Below are positions 36,916-46,275 of a DNA stretch of 64,000 bases, piece after piece; the first letter of the stretch is position 1, and each line of letters opens with the position of its first letter. The notes under the pieces were generated by a model. It was given only the letters and a program-made list of their open reading frames with translations, was not told the origin of the DNA and did not search any database. Both the position numbers and the translations under genes were made by a program. The stretch is from NCBI GenBank assembly GCA_963722965.1, contig CAVROX010000005.1, positions 1 through 64,000 on the forward strand, written 5' to 3'. This DNA comes from DATLSM01 sp963722965. GTDB taxonomy: Bacteria > Actinomycetota > Thermoleophilia > Solirubrobacterales > 70-9.

Positions 36916-36988
36916 TGGAGCCAGCCGGGATCGAACCGGCGACCTCCGCCTTGCAAAGGCGGCGCTCTGCCAGCTGAGCTATGGCCCC
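36916..36988 (-). tRNA. tRNA-Ala (anticodon TGC)
   Basis: A 73-base cloverleaf on the minus strand begins GGGGCCA and ends TGGCTCCA. The acceptor stem carries the G3-U70 pair that identifies alanine tRNAs. The anticodon loop TTTGCAA between CCGCC and GGCGG gives anticodon TGC. The T loop is TTCGATC. CCA is not encoded (the genomic sequence continues CTAAC). Confidence 0.96.
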
Positions 36989-37015
36989 GTCCCCAAATTC
37001 TAGGGGCGCCTTTAG

Positions 37016-37789
37016 CTACTTGGCGACCGCTCGCTTGTAGCGGGCCACGGAGAGGACGGCGAAGACCGCGGCGATGGCAACAGACCAGACCACCGCACCC
37101 CAGACGTCGTTGCCTGCCGGGGCGCCAAGGAAAAGGGCGCGCATCGCGTTGACGGTGATCGTGAAGGGATTGACTTCGGCGAAGGCCTGCAGCGCCGGTG
37201 GCATTGAGGAGACCGGGACGAAGGCAGAGGAGACGAAGGTGAGCGGGAAGATGATGATGAAGCCGAGCGATTGCGAGGCCTCCGGCGAGGACGAGGAAAG
37301 CCCGATGAAGGCGAAGACCCAGGAGAAGGCATATCCGTAGAGCAGCGCAAGCCCGACCCCTGCGATGACGTGGCTGGCGGGAGCGCTGAACGAAAAACCG
37401 GCGATCAGCCCGACCACGATCATCACCGCGAGGGAGATCGTGTTGGTGCCAACGTCGGCCAGGGTGCGGCCGGCGAGCACCGCGGCCCGCGACATCGGCA
37501 GCGAGCGGAAGCGGTCGACCAAGCCTTTCTTTAGGTCCTCGGAAAGCCCCAGGGCCGTAACGAAGCCGCCGAAGGACATCGTCTGCACGATGATCCCCGG
37601 AATCAGGTAATCGACGTATTCGTAGCCGGGTGTCCTGATCGCGCCGCCGAAGACGTAGACGAAGAGCAGCACGAACATGATCGGCTGCACGGTGAAGGAG
37701 AGCAGCAAATCGGGGGCGCGAGGGATGCGCATGAAGCTGCGCTTGGCCAACACAAGGGTGTCGGAGATGCTGTTGCGGAGCTCACTCAC
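37016..37789 (-). CDS. ABC-2 type transporter permease (DrrB-like)
   Basis: 257 residues with six predicted membrane helices, including LLLSFTVQPIMFVLLFVYVF, VMIVVGLIAGFSF and VWGAVVWSVAIAAVFAVLSV. The cytoplasmic loop DLKKGLVDRFRSLPMSRAAVL is the ABC-2 family signature region, as in daunorubicin-type exporters (DrrB). The gene starts at a GTG overlapping the end of its ATPase gene by eight bases, so the two subunits are translationally coupled. It likely exports a lipophilic compound or envelope component, with substrate unknown. Confidence 0.9.
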   Translation of the reverse strand: MSELRNSISDTLVLAKRSFMRIPRAPDLLLSFTVQPIMFVLLFVYVFGGAIRTPGYEYVDYLIPGIIVQTMSFGGFVTALGLSEDLKKGLVDRFRSLPMSRAAVLAGRTLADVGTNTISLAVMIVVGLIAGFSFSAPASHVIAGVGLALLYGYAFSWVFAFIGLSSSSPEASQSLGFIIIFPLTFVSSAFVPVSSMPPALQAFAEVNPFTITVNAMRALFLGAPAGNDVWGAVVWSVAIAAVFAVLSVARYKRAVAK

Positions 37790-38760
37790 CGCTCCTCAGG
37801 CCCCCCACCGTCCTCCTCAGCCCGCTCCGCGGCATGCCCGTGAGTGTGAGGAATACGTCGTCGAGCGTCGGCCGGTGCAGCGCAACGTCTTCGATCTCGA
37901 CCCCCGCGCCGTCCAATCGCCGCACCGCCTCGGCGATCGCGCCGTGGCGCTGGCGGAGCGGCACACTGAGGACGCCGCCGGTATGGGCCGGCCGCTCTGA
38001 GGCGATCGGCTCCAGGGCGGCGATCGCAGCCTCAACGTCAGGCTGCCGCTTCCAGCGTCACCTCGAGCCGCTCCCCACCGACGTGGTCCTTGAGCTCATC
38101 GGAGCTGCCGGCGGCGATCACGCGGCCGCGGTCGATCACCGAAATCCGGTCGGCGAGACGATCCGCCTCATCGAGGTACTGGGTGGTGAGTAGGACGGTG
38201 GTGCCCTCGGCGACGCGGGCTTCGATCGTCTCCCACAGACCGATCCGGCTACGCGGGTCCAGGCCAGTGGTCGGCTCGTCGAGGAAAATTACCGGTGGCT
38301 GAGCCACCAGCGCGGCGGCCAGGTCCAACCGACGCCGCATTCCGCCCGAGTAGGTGCGGACGAGTCGATCGGCAGCATCGCTGAGTTCGAATCGCTCCAA
38401 CAGCTCGGCGGAGCGGCGGCGCGGCTCGCCCTTGGGCAGGTGGTACAGCCGTCCGACCATCTCAAGGTTCTCGGCCCCAGTCAGGTTTTCGTCGACCGCC
38501 GCGTACTGGCCGGCAAGTCCGATCTGAGTGCGCAGCTCAGACGCTTCGTGCTCGACGTCAAGCCCGGCTACCCGGGCGGTGCCGCCGTCGGGGCGCAGCA
38601 AGGTGGTGAGAATGCGCACAGCTGTCGTCTTGCCAGCGCCATTCGGGCCGAGCATCCCCAGTACCGTGCCAGTGCCAGCGCTTAGGTCGACCCCGTCCAG
38701 AGCACGTACCTCGCCGTAGGATTTGCGCAGACCGGTGGCTTCGATGGCGAGCTCGGGCAT
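37782..38760 (-). CDS. ABC transporter ATP-binding protein (DrrA-like), one-base frameshift
   Basis: Walker A GPNGAGKTTAVRI, the signature YSGGMRRRLDLAAAL, Walker B VIFLDEPTTGLD and the switch-His region TTQYLDEADRLADRI are all intact. The open frame stops at 38038 after EVTLEAAA. One extra C near 38040-38042 accounts for this: the shifted frame continues DVEAAIAALEPIASERP and ends with the DrrA-type C-terminal domain HRPTLDDVFLTLTG and a TGA at 37782-37784. The full length, about 325 residues, is normal for drug-resistance-type ATPases. It pairs with the DrrB-like permease downstream. Confidence 0.9.
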
Positions 38761-38809
38761 CGACGCAACCTACCGATTAGTGGGTGCCGCGCTCAGCGTC
38801 CGAGCTGAG

Positions 38810-39712
38810 CTAATCGTCGAAGTCGAAGTCCTTCGGCGGCTTTTGCTCAAACCACAGCTCGTCGTCTTCGCTGTCCTCGAGGAAGTCCGGCGTGTCTTCA
38901 AGGACATCGTCCTCGCTGTCGCGGTCGAGAAACCCGCGGGGCTCTCCTTCGTCCTCATCCTCCACCGCGAGGGCCTCAACGACCTCTTCCTCGTCCTCCT
39001 CCTCGATCACCGGCTCTGTGGCTGCCGGCGGCGGCTCGGCGCCCTTTGGGATCGGTGCCTCAAGCGCCTGATCCAGCTCCTCAGAAAGACGCTGCTCGTC
39101 AAAAAAGGCGTCCTCGTCCTCGTCCTCGAAGCCGCTGACGCCAACCTCCTCTCCAGACTCAGTCTCCTCCAAGCTGCCAAGGGGGTCGATCGGCGCCAGG
39201 CGTGGCTCGGCCAACTCCTCTTCGACCAGCTCCTCATCGGAGGGGGCTGTGGACTCAGACGACGCGATCTCCTCCTCGACATCGAACAGTTCGGTCGGCT
39301 GCTCGGCGATCGCGTGCCGCTCTTCGGTCGTCGGCGCCGGCGGCGGCTGCGAGGTCTCGGGCACGATCTCATGCTCGATCGCTGCTTGCTCTTCGGCGGC
39401 GGGCTCTGCGGCTTTCTGCTCGGGGGGAACCGGCGGCTCCTGGAGATCGGCGATTCCCGACGGCTCACGCCGAGACCGTGGCTCGCCGTCGGTCGCCGGC
39501 GGCTGCTCGACCTCGGGTGCCTTCTCCTCGACCCCGGGCGCCGCCATGAATTCGGTCGGTGCTTCGGCTAGAGAATCGTAGAGCTCTTCGGGTCCAGGCC
39601 GCGCGGGCGGCCCAAAGGCCTCGTCCTCCAGCTGCTTTAGCTCAGATGCCGCAGCGCCGTGCTGGCGCTTCAGCTCCAGATGCTCCCGTATTGCTTCGTC
39701 GAGAATGCCCAT
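38810..39712 (-). CDS. Highly acidic, mostly disordered protein
   Basis: 300 residues. A short helical head (MGILDEAIREHLELKRQ, then AASELKQLEDEAFGPP) is followed by a long Glu/Asp/Pro-rich region without predictable fold. It ends in a distinctive acidic-aromatic tail (DTPDFLEDSEDDELWFEQKP, then PKDFDFDD). The ordered ends and the simple middle suggest a tether or scaffold in which the termini bind partners. It has no signal peptide or membrane segment. I recognise no characterised family. Neighbours are the ABC ATPase downstream and tRNA-Ala(CGC) divergently upstream. The codon bias toward GAG/GAC is driven by composition. Confidence 0.75.
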   Translation of the reverse strand: MGILDEAIREHLELKRQHGAAASELKQLEDEAFGPPARPGPEELYDSLAEAPTEFMAAPGVEEKAPEVEQPPATDGEPRSRREPSGIADLQEPPVPPEQKAAEPAAEEQAAIEHEIVPETSQPPPAPTTEERHAIAEQPTELFDVEEEIASSESTAPSDEELVEEELAEPRLAPIDPLGSLEETESGEEVGVSGFEDEDEDAFFDEQRLSEELDQALEAPIPKGAEPPPAATEPVIEEEDEEEVVEALAVEDEDEGEPRGFLDRDSEDDVLEDTPDFLEDSEDDELWFEQKPPKDFDFDD

Positions 39713-39799
39713 GCGCGCTGATCCTTCGGGAACCTAAAGCCTATGCGGTTATCCTTGCCGTTGCGAGGGCACTGGGACGATCCTCCCACCCCCGCCCGA

Positions 39800-39872
39800 G
39801 GGGCTATAGCTCAGCTGGCAGAGCGCCTGGATCGCACCCAGGAGGTCGGCGGTTCGAATCCGCCTAGCTCCA
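39800..39872 (+). tRNA. tRNA-Ala (anticodon CGC)
   Basis: A 73-base cloverleaf from GGGGCTA to TAGCTCCA, with the G3-U70 pair of alanine tRNAs. The anticodon loop ATCGCAC between CCTGG and CCAGG gives CGC. The T loop is TTCGAAT. CCA is not encoded. The 3' half (39830-39872) is repeated at 39995-40037 and 42251-42294. Confidence 0.96.
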
Positions 39873-39994
39873 TTCCAAGAAGTCCCTGCATCTTGCGCTT
39901 TCCGAAAGTCGCTGCAACCCAGACCGCCGGCCATCGGGTGGGACTTCCCAGGCACTAGTGCCTCGGGTGACTTCGAAGCGATATTGCAGGCGCT

Positions 39995-40037
39995 GATCAC
40001 GCTCAGGACATCGGTAGTTCGAGTCCGCCTAGCTTCA
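39995..40037 (+). repeat. Decayed copy of the tRNA-Ala 3' half (att-like)
   Basis: Aligns to 39830-39872 at 34 of 43 positions without gaps. The similarity continues into the tRNA's downstream flank (about 55 bases, ending in GACCGCC in both). The bases immediately before it, TGCAGGCGCTGATC at 39985-39998, match those before the third copy (42241-42254) and not those of the tRNA, as expected for an element end. Confidence 0.7.
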
Positions 40038-40136
40038 TTTCGAGAAGCGCTGTAAGTTGCGATTTGCCACAGTCCTGCAAGATGGACCGCCCCACATTGG
40101 CGGGGACGCTCCGACGTACAATTGCGCCGATCGACG

Positions 40137-42207
40137 ATGGGCTCACGCGCCCTCAACTGCGCAGTGCCGAGGAGACTCGCGTTCGCGCTCGCGCTCGCCG
40201 CGGTGGGTGCGCTGTGGTTGGGGGCGAGCGCGCCGACTGCGCGGGCAGTGAGCCTCAGCCGGATGCAGACGAGCGTCTTCTACGCCCCATTCGACCTGCC
40301 CTTCTCTGGCGTGGGCGGCATCGCCGCCTCGCCCGACGGCGCCTACGTCTACGTCGGAAACGCAGGAGTCGTTAACCAGTACAGCGATTCGGGGGTCTGG
40401 CGGCAGACGTGGTCGACGACCTTCTCGAAGATCGGCGGGATTGCAACCGACCCATACGGCGACGTCTACGTCGCCGACGCGGGCGCCGGCAAGGTGCAGA
40501 AGTTCAGCGAGAACGGCGCCCACATTGCAACCTGGAGCGTCCCTGGCGTGCGCCAGATCGCTGCGGATGCGCGCGGGCACGTCTTCCTGCTCGTCAATGT
40601 GATCGTGGGAAACGTGGTCGACGTGCGCTCCTATGCCGGCAGCGACGAGGGCGCGTGGTCGGCGACGTTGCCGGGGAGCTGGTTCGGCTTTTCGGGATAC
40701 GAACCGGCAACGACGAGCTCAATCGTCTCGCTTGCCAGCGACGGCGCCGGCAACATAGCGCTTAGCGGCTACTCCTCGCAGCGCCTGGAAGGCTCGGGGC
40801 CTGATTGCCACAGCGTCTTTGAAGCCGACCGGGGTAACGAATTCGAATATGACGACCCGCTCGTGAGCGGTGAGGTCGCGCGCTACAGCTACAACGGCAC
40901 CCCACTCGCTGACTACTGGCTGAACAGCACCTCGGTCGCCTGCTATCCGGGCTGGCACAGCTACGGCGCCCCACTGTGGGCGGTCTTTCGCACCGGACGA
41001 CGACTCTATCTGGTTGGCCCAGTACTACGGAGAATTCCTCGAAGACGCGACCCGCGGCGGCTACGGCCCAGTCACGACCTCGTTCGAAACGACGAGCACA
41101 CCGGTGAGGAGCCACCTCCTCGGTCCGGCGACCTTCGATTGCCACGGCAACCTGTTCGTCGGCAGCGGCGATCACGTGACGGAGTTCTTCAACGCGAGCT
41201 ACCTGGAATGTCCCCGCAAGTTGTCCACGTTTGCGCAGGTGGTGCTCGCGCCCGCGATCACCTTCGTTACTCAGACGGCGAAAGAAAAGAAGAAGTCAAA
41301 GACCCTTGACTTCGAAGCGGGCTGCCTCGGGCATGGCTGCACGATCAAAGTGACGGCGGACCTGAAGCTCCCGCACTGCCACCTGGGGCCGTGCCTCGTG
41401 CTGCTCTCCAGCAGGCACTTCACACTTAGCGGTGGGCGTGCGCACACGCTCTCCCTCGTACTGACACACGCCGAGGAACGCCACTTGCGGGGTGATCCGA
41501 GTCCGGAACTTGAGCTGAGCGCGCGCATGCTGCGCCACGGGAAATTATCTGGACCGACCTTCCGCGCCGGTAGCGGTCGCCCGCTGCTCGCCCGCAGCGC
41601 CGTCGCGATGAGCCTCTCCAGTCCGGGGCAGGCGGCGCTCGGGTCGCAAATCGCGCTCTCCGGCAAGCTTGACCTGGGTGGCGTCCACAGGCTGAGCCTT
41701 GCGATCCAGTCCCCCGGAGGCGGGCTCGCGCTGCAGCAAGTGCAAACGAGCTCCACCGGCGCGTTTGCGCTTGCCGTCGGCGCCTCCCTGCCGGGAACGT
41801 ACACGTTCGCCGCGTCCTACGCGGGCGATCGCCTCCACGCGGCCGCAGGCGCGGGGGGCTCAACGTTCGTGCCCGCGCCGCCGGGCCACGCGGTGAAACC
41901 ATCGACGGCGACGTCGCTTTCGCTCAGCTGCCGTGCGCTAAAAGAAGCCAAGCCTCACCTCACCGGCTCGATCACACCGGTGCTTGCGGAGATTCCGGTC
42001 ACGGTTACTTACAAGTTCACGACCCCACCGAACCCCGAACCGCACGAAAAGGTCGACCATCTGAAAACGAACTCGGAAGGCAAGTTCGAAGACACGACCG
42101 AAAATGAACCACTGGAAAATACCGAGGGTGAAGCCATGGCTAGCTGGGAAGGGGAGCCGGGCTACGCCGCAGCGACGTCAAGTACATGCAAATGGACTGT
42201 CGAATGA
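40137..42207 (+). CDS. Secreted NHL-repeat protein with Ig-like C-terminal region, one frameshift
   Basis: The signal peptide RRLAFALALAAVGALWLG precedes NHL-type repeats (GGIAASPDGAYVYVGNAG, GGIATDPYGDVYVADAGAG, KVQKFSENGAHIATW). The frame breaks near 40984-40997; dropping one T of the TTT run would read VFAPDDDSIWLAQYYGEFLE and continue to the stop at 42207. The second half has paired cysteines (EAGCLGHGCTIKV, LPHCHLGPCLVLL) and Ig-like repeats (GSTGAFALAVGASLPGTYTF region). The start is the ATG at 40137, or a TTG at 40122. This is the only substantial gene between the second and third copies of the tRNA-Ala 3' half, so it may be cargo of an inserted element. It is related in style to genes A, B and D. 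Confidence 0.75.
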
Positions 42208-42250
42208 CCGCCTGCTGCCTTGCCCGTTTAGGAAAGCCCATGCAGGCACT

Positions 42251-42294
42251 GATCGCACCCAGGAGGTCGGCGGTTCGAATCTCGCCTAGCTCCA
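42251..42294 (+). repeat. Near-perfect copy of the tRNA-Ala 3' half (att-like)
   Basis: Identical to the tRNA-Ala(CGC) 3' half at 39830-39872 apart from one inserted T (GAATCTCGCC against GAATCCGCC). It is preceded by TGCAGGCACTGATC, shared with the middle copy. It has no 5' half, so it cannot form a tRNA. With the real tRNA it bounds 2.4 kb, the arrangement left by site-specific integration at a tRNA 3' end. Confidence 0.8.
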
Positions 42295-42454
42295 TGTCAG
42301 ACGCTAGTGCCTGAATGCGTGCATTACGGCCGTTTGGCTCGCTTTCTGAACGCGGCGCGGCCAGGATGACCCTGGTACACAGCGGTGGGCGAAGCGTTGG
42401 GGATGGCGCAACGATCGAAGGTGCCCCGGCTCCTAGCGAGCCCTCCGGGAAGCC

Positions 42455-43297
42455 TCAGAACGCGCGGTAGGAACTCTTCGTGATCATGAAGCCGTGATGC
42501 GAGCGGTTCGCGCAGCTAACCGCTCGCAAGCTGATCGTGCAGGTGACGTTGATCGGACCGATGCCCCACTGACGCCCTTGGCTGAGCGCCACCGCCTTGG
42601 TGCCGACGAAGGAGTCCTGGCTGAGCCGCGCGAGTGAGGGATGTCCAGTCGATCCGAGGAAGACGAAGCCGGGGTCACCGACGCCGCCGGCCTTAGGAGC
42701 CGGCACCGGCTTGGCGCTACAGAGCAGCTGCATTGGCGGCGAGTTGACCGGGTGGATCGCAACGCCACAGGTGACCTTCCCGCCCAACGCCGTCCACAGC
42801 TGCGCGCTCGATGTCGAGCCGAGGCCGGAGCAGATGGTGGACGCACCGCTCCATAGCATCCACGGCCCAAGCCTGCTGCCGGGACGTGAGGGCACGCGGA
42901 CCGAGAGGCGGCGGTAGGCGAGCGGGCCGCCGGCCGTGCAGTGACCGAGGTCCGATGCGTGCAACTCGATAGTGACGAGGCCCGGGTAGAAGCCGCCATG
43001 TGGCTTGAAGATTGAACTCAGTCCCCGGCCTGTTGTGACCGAGTCACCCCAACCCGTCCAGTGGATGTGCGTCACCAGACCACTGGGATCGCCTCCGTTG
43101 AAGATCCTCGAGGGGTCCACCTTGCCCCAGCCGGCACCGTTCGGCTCAAAGCTCTGGGATCCGAGCACGGGCGCTCCCCCCGTGGGGGCCGCCAGTGAGT
43201 CGGCTGTTGGTCCGTACGCCACTGCCGAGGCCATAGCGCCGAGGGCCAGAAGCCCACATGAGGCTACGCAAGTCAAACGCTGCTTGCGTGCAGTCAT
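42455..43297 (-). CDS. Secreted protein of unknown function
   Basis: 280 residues. The N-terminal signal peptide LTCVASCGLLALGAMASAVA is preceded by TARKQR, and the mature part has eight or so spaced cysteines (LGHCTAGG, STICSGLG, KVTCGVAIH, LLCSAKP, NVTCTISLRAVSCAN), suggesting several disulfides in an exported beta-rich protein. HIHWTGWGDSVTTGRGL and FKPHGGFYPGLVTIELHASD are distinctive but unknown to me. No membrane anchor follows the signal. It faces away from the IS256 remnant and lies just outside the att-like repeats. Confidence 0.72.
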   Translation of the reverse strand: MTARKQRLTCVASCGLLALGAMASAVAYGPTADSLAAPTGGAPVLGSQSFEPNGAGWGKVDPSRIFNGGDPSGLVTHIHWTGWGDSVTTGRGLSSIFKPHGGFYPGLVTIELHASDLGHCTAGGPLAYRRLSVRVPSRPGSRLGPWMLWSGASTICSGLGSTSSAQLWTALGGKVTCGVAIHPVNSPPMQLLCSAKPVPAPKAGGVGDPGFVFLGSTGHPSLARLSQDSFVGTKAVALSQGRQWGIGPINVTCTISLRAVSCANRSHHGFMITKSSYRAF

Positions 43298-43315
43298 GGG
43301 GCGACGTTACAGGCG

Positions 43316-43835
43316 CAAGGTCGATCACCTGGTCTCAGCAGCTCGGGATCCGGATGGCAAAGGACCAGATCTCGCGCATCTGCGGCGAGCTCGACGAGCC
43401 AGGGCGAGGCCTTCCGAGCGTGCCCGCAGGAGAGGCGCCTAGCGCTACCTGAGGCTCGACGTCAAGCACCTGAAGGTCAGGGATCGAGCGGCCACGTTCA
43501 CTCCAAGGCGCTGATGGTCGCCTGCGCGGTCCACGAGAGCGGCCCCGCGCGAGGTGATCGGCATCGAGATCGCGCGAGTCTGAGACAGAGGCGAGCTGGG
43601 TCGCCTTCCTGCGCGAGCTGGAGCGCCGGCGGCCTAGGGCGGCGTGCAGGCTCGCCGTCTCTGACGATCACCTCGGCCTAAAGGCGGCGATCGCCTGGGT
43701 CCTCGGCTGCCCCTGGCAGCGCTGCACGGTGCACTTCATCCGCAACATGCTCGGCCACTGCAAGAAGCGGCCATCGCGACATGGTCGCCGCTGCGATGAT
43801 CGAGGTCCACCACGCCGAGATCCTACCAGGATCAG
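43316..43835 (+). pseudogene. IS256-family transposase remnant
   Basis: Translated pieces in different frames match the IS256/Mutator-type transposase in order: LGIRMAKDQISRICGELDE, then RYLRLDVKHLKVRD (first catalytic Asp), then a degraded HESG...EVIGIEIA segment, SWVAFLRELERR, then AVSDDHLGLKAAIAWVLG (second Asp), PWQRCTVHFIRNMLGHCKK and MVAAAMIEV. Frameshifts, internal stops and the missing 3' part with the catalytic Glu make it inactive. The stretch is about 500 bases against roughly 1.2 kb for a full gene, and I find no terminal inverted repeats. The ORF of the downstream Asp-box gene runs back into it in frame by chance. Confidence 0.8.
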
Positions 43836-44152
43836 TCGCTGCAACCAACCAGCAGGCGTCGGCAACGAACTCGCCACACTACCGCCTCGGACGACCAGCT
43901 CGGCTCGTGTCTAATGGAGCCTGTGCGGTCGATTGCGGATCGGATCGCCTTGCTCGAAATAGATCAGGCGCGGTGCGTCTGCACCCCCCGCCCTGGATGA
44001 AGGAGGAAGGCATTTGGCACTCCGCGAATCGGGCGCTCCCTGTACGCTTTTCGGCCACCCGCCAGTTTCCCAACGCTCGGGGAGCGATCCCAACCTATCC
44101 GCTAAGCCAGCGAGCCCCCTCGGAAGCCACCCACGCATCAAGAAAGGCCCCC

Positions 44153-45748
44153 TTGTCAGCCCAATCCCGCGCTCGCCCTCGACCGAGTCTGAACCCTCTC
44201 TGCTCGACCAAGCTGATCGCGAGTGCCGGCCTGCTTGCGGGCCTGATCTGGGCCTGCGGTATGGCGGCCTGGGCCTCGCCGGCGGCAGCCAACGATCTCT
44301 TCAACCTGGACTCACACGCAGTCTCCGCCGGCAACCTGATCGAAGACTCCGAGGGCAACGCCTATGTCAGCTGGCTCGACAGCGCGAGCGGCCCTCCTAA
44401 CGAGATACCAAAATTCTGCAAGATCCCGGCGGGCGGCACCTGCACAAACCCAATCACCCTGCCGATCCCTGGAACCCCGGGCAAAAACGAACCCGACCAG
44501 GTTCATCCCGTCTTCGGCTCCGGCGATACCGTCTACGTCGTCGGCCCCAGCTATATCGGCAGCTCGGTGGTGATCTGGACCTCCACCAACGGCGGCGAAA
44601 GCTTCAACTCGGGCACCGTCAGTACCAGTGGCTATACAGACCAGGGTGAACCGAACAGCGTTCTTTTGTCCGGCTCTGAATTCCTGATCGGCACCTCGCA
44701 CGTCGGCGTTGGCTTTGACGCCACGCCGGTCGGCGGCGGTGCCAGCAGTGGCTTTGACCTTAACGTAGAAAACGCCGTTTACTCGCTGGACGCGAGCCTT
44801 GGGCTGGCGAACCCGGGCAACCCGGTCGAGGTCTACTGGGAGTTCGTAAACACCTCGCCGATTGATTTCTCCCGCTACAAGGGCTCGGGGTCGCTGACCA
44901 GCGCAAGCGATTGGACAGAACCGGCCGTGGTCACCAAAGGCGAAGATCCCAGGCTCGCGGGTGGCAGCAGCGGGCTCTTCCTGGTCTCCGATGACATTTC
45001 CGGCGCAAGTAGCGAACCGGAAACGGTCGACGTTCGCAAATACACGGGCAGCGGCTTCGGAGGGCCGCTCACTCTCGTCAGTGAGCGAGCCTTCGGCGGT
45101 CAGACAGGCGGGGCGATCACCCAGTCCCCCGACGGCCATCTGGCGGTCGCCTGGCCGAGCGGCTCAGCCGGATCCGCGGTGATGCAGCTCTTCACCTCCG
45201 GCGACGGCGGGGCGAGCTTCGGACCAGCTACGGACATTGCCCATATCGGCTCTGGCTTCCTGGACGGTGACAACGCACAGATAAGCTTGAACAACAACGG
45301 TGGGGGTTGGCTCACCTATCGCGACTCCGAAGGCCTCCAGGTCGCCAATCTCAGCCCGCTCACCGGCCCCGCCCAGGAAACGCCTCCTCCATATTCCGGG
45401 AAGACACACACGATCACCACCCCCGTCGAAGGCAACCTGCTGACCCTGAAGGTGCCAGGCATGTGCCTTGAGGCCCTGCAGCCCTTCTACGTCGGGGTCG
45501 GGAAGAAGGCACGACACAGAATCGCCCGGGCACTACGCACCAAGATGAAGGTAGCAAAGGTCACCTTCTCCTTTAACGGCACGAAGAAAACGTTAAAGAA
45601 GAAGCCGTTCAGATGGCTAATCACCCCAGGACCGCTTACGCCGGGTCAGAAATACACCGTCAAGGCCCGGGTCACGGCATTGGTTAAGAAGCACGGTCAC
45701 ACAAAGCGAGTGGTGAAGACCCTGAAGGGGCAGGTTTCGGTCTGCTGA
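44153..45748 (+). CDS. Secreted Asp-box (BNR-like) propeller protein, paralogue 1
   Basis: The TTG start at 44153 has AGAAAGG six bases upstream and leads into a signal peptide (LIASAGLLAGLIWACGMAAW); the frame is open from 43781, but that part belongs to the transposase remnant. The mature region (KFCKIPAGGTCTNPITLPIP first) contains Asp-box motifs STNGGESF and SGDGGASF, typical of sialidase-fold propellers and other exported binding proteins. A separate C-terminal domain (ETPPPYSGKTHTITTP to LKGQVSVC) is Lys-rich. It is closely similar, end to end, to the protein at 52026-53640, which points the opposite way. No catalytic Arg triad is evident, so I infer binding and not hydrolysis. Confidence 0.8.
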   Translation: MSAQSRARPRPSLNPLCSTKLIASAGLLAGLIWACGMAAWASPAAANDLFNLDSHAVSAGNLIEDSEGNAYVSWLDSASGPPNEIPKFCKIPAGGTCTNPITLPIPGTPGKNEPDQVHPVFGSGDTVYVVGPSYIGSSVVIWTSTNGGESFNSGTVSTSGYTDQGEPNSVLLSGSEFLIGTSHVGVGFDATPVGGGASSGFDLNVENAVYSLDASLGLANPGNPVEVYWEFVNTSPIDFSRYKGSGSLTSASDWTEPAVVTKGEDPRLAGGSSGLFLVSDDISGASSEPETVDVRKYTGSGFGGPLTLVSERAFGGQTGGAITQSPDGHLAVAWPSGSAGSAVMQLFTSGDGGASFGPATDIAHIGSGFLDGDNAQISLNNNGGGWLTYRDSEGLQVANLSPLTGPAQETPPPYSGKTHTITTPVEGNLLTLKVPGMCLEALQPFYVGVGKKARHRIARALRTKMKVAKVTFSFNGTKKTLKKKPFRWLITPGPLTPGQKYTVKARVTALVKKHGHTKRVVKTLKGQVSVC

Positions 45749-46092
45749 GGACGGAAGGGCGTTTGCGCCCTGCGGGCCACCGCACGCACGAACGTGGTAG
45801 CGCAATTGTGCCCCCCGCAGCGGTGTCGGGCAGTGTATAGAGGAGTGCCTCGTGCAGATTCCGCGGATTGCTTCGATGTGCGAGCGACAACATGCGGCGA
45901 ACTGCTACAACAAGTGAGGAGGATCACTGCCGCTACCACCGCTCCAGTCGCGACGATGGCGGCCGCGAACTGCTCGGCGCTCATGTCGGTGAACCTCACG
46001 ACACGTACATACATGGTCGGGTTCGGTAGGCGAAAACATATACAGAGTAACCCGGCTCGGCCAGCAGTTCTCGCTGCGCGGTCCGAGCAGGA
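45749..46092 (+). other. 344-base intergenic region
   Basis: A six-base perfect hairpin, AGGGCG and CGCCCT around TTTG at 45756-45771, directly follows the Asp-box gene and may end its transcript, although no T-run follows. A 105-codon frame on the minus strand (45697-46014) has one hydrophobic segment but overlaps the upstream gene and resembles nothing. I leave it uncalled. Confidence 0.4.
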
Positions 46093-46275
46093 TTAGGCAG
46101 CGTCTTCAGCAGCCATCGCGAACAACTCGCCCGTGATACAGGCGGGGCAGATCAGGCTGTAAACCTCACTGGATTTGTCGGTCGTGATGCCCCAATCCAT
46201 CGGAGGGGCATCACGGTTCGCCTCGGGGTTCGGCCGCTGGCAGATCATGCAGTGCTGATCTGGATGGTGATTCAT
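46093..46275 (-). CDS. Small zinc-ribbon-like protein
   Basis: About 60 residues from the ATG at 46275 (MNHHPDQHCMICQRPNPEA). Two CxxC knuckles, CMIC and CPAC, are spaced about 35 residues apart, as in small zinc ribbons, and a Thr/Asp-rich segment lies between them. The frame continues upstream to 46356, but that part looks random. There is no signal or membrane segment. Function is unknown; it may be a nucleic-acid or protein-binding zinc module. Confidence 0.5.
   Translation of the reverse strand: MNHHPDQHCMICQRPNPEANRDAPPMDWGITTDKSSEVYSLICPACITGELFAMAAEDAA

Noticed and set aside
39995..42294. Additional functional tRNA genes at 39995-40037 and 42251-42294
   Set aside because: Both copies lack the acceptor 5' strand and the D arm, and the last has an insertion in the T arm; they cannot fold as tRNAs.
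43781..44152. N-terminal extension of the Asp-box protein to 655 residues
   Set aside because: The extension begins inside the IS256 remnant (MVAAAMIEV is transposase sequence), and the signal peptide would then be internal. The TTG at 44153 has a ribosome site.
45697..46014. 105-codon minus-strand frame with one hydrophobic segment
   Set aside because: It overlaps the end of a solid convergent gene and has no coherent sequence after the hydrophobic part.
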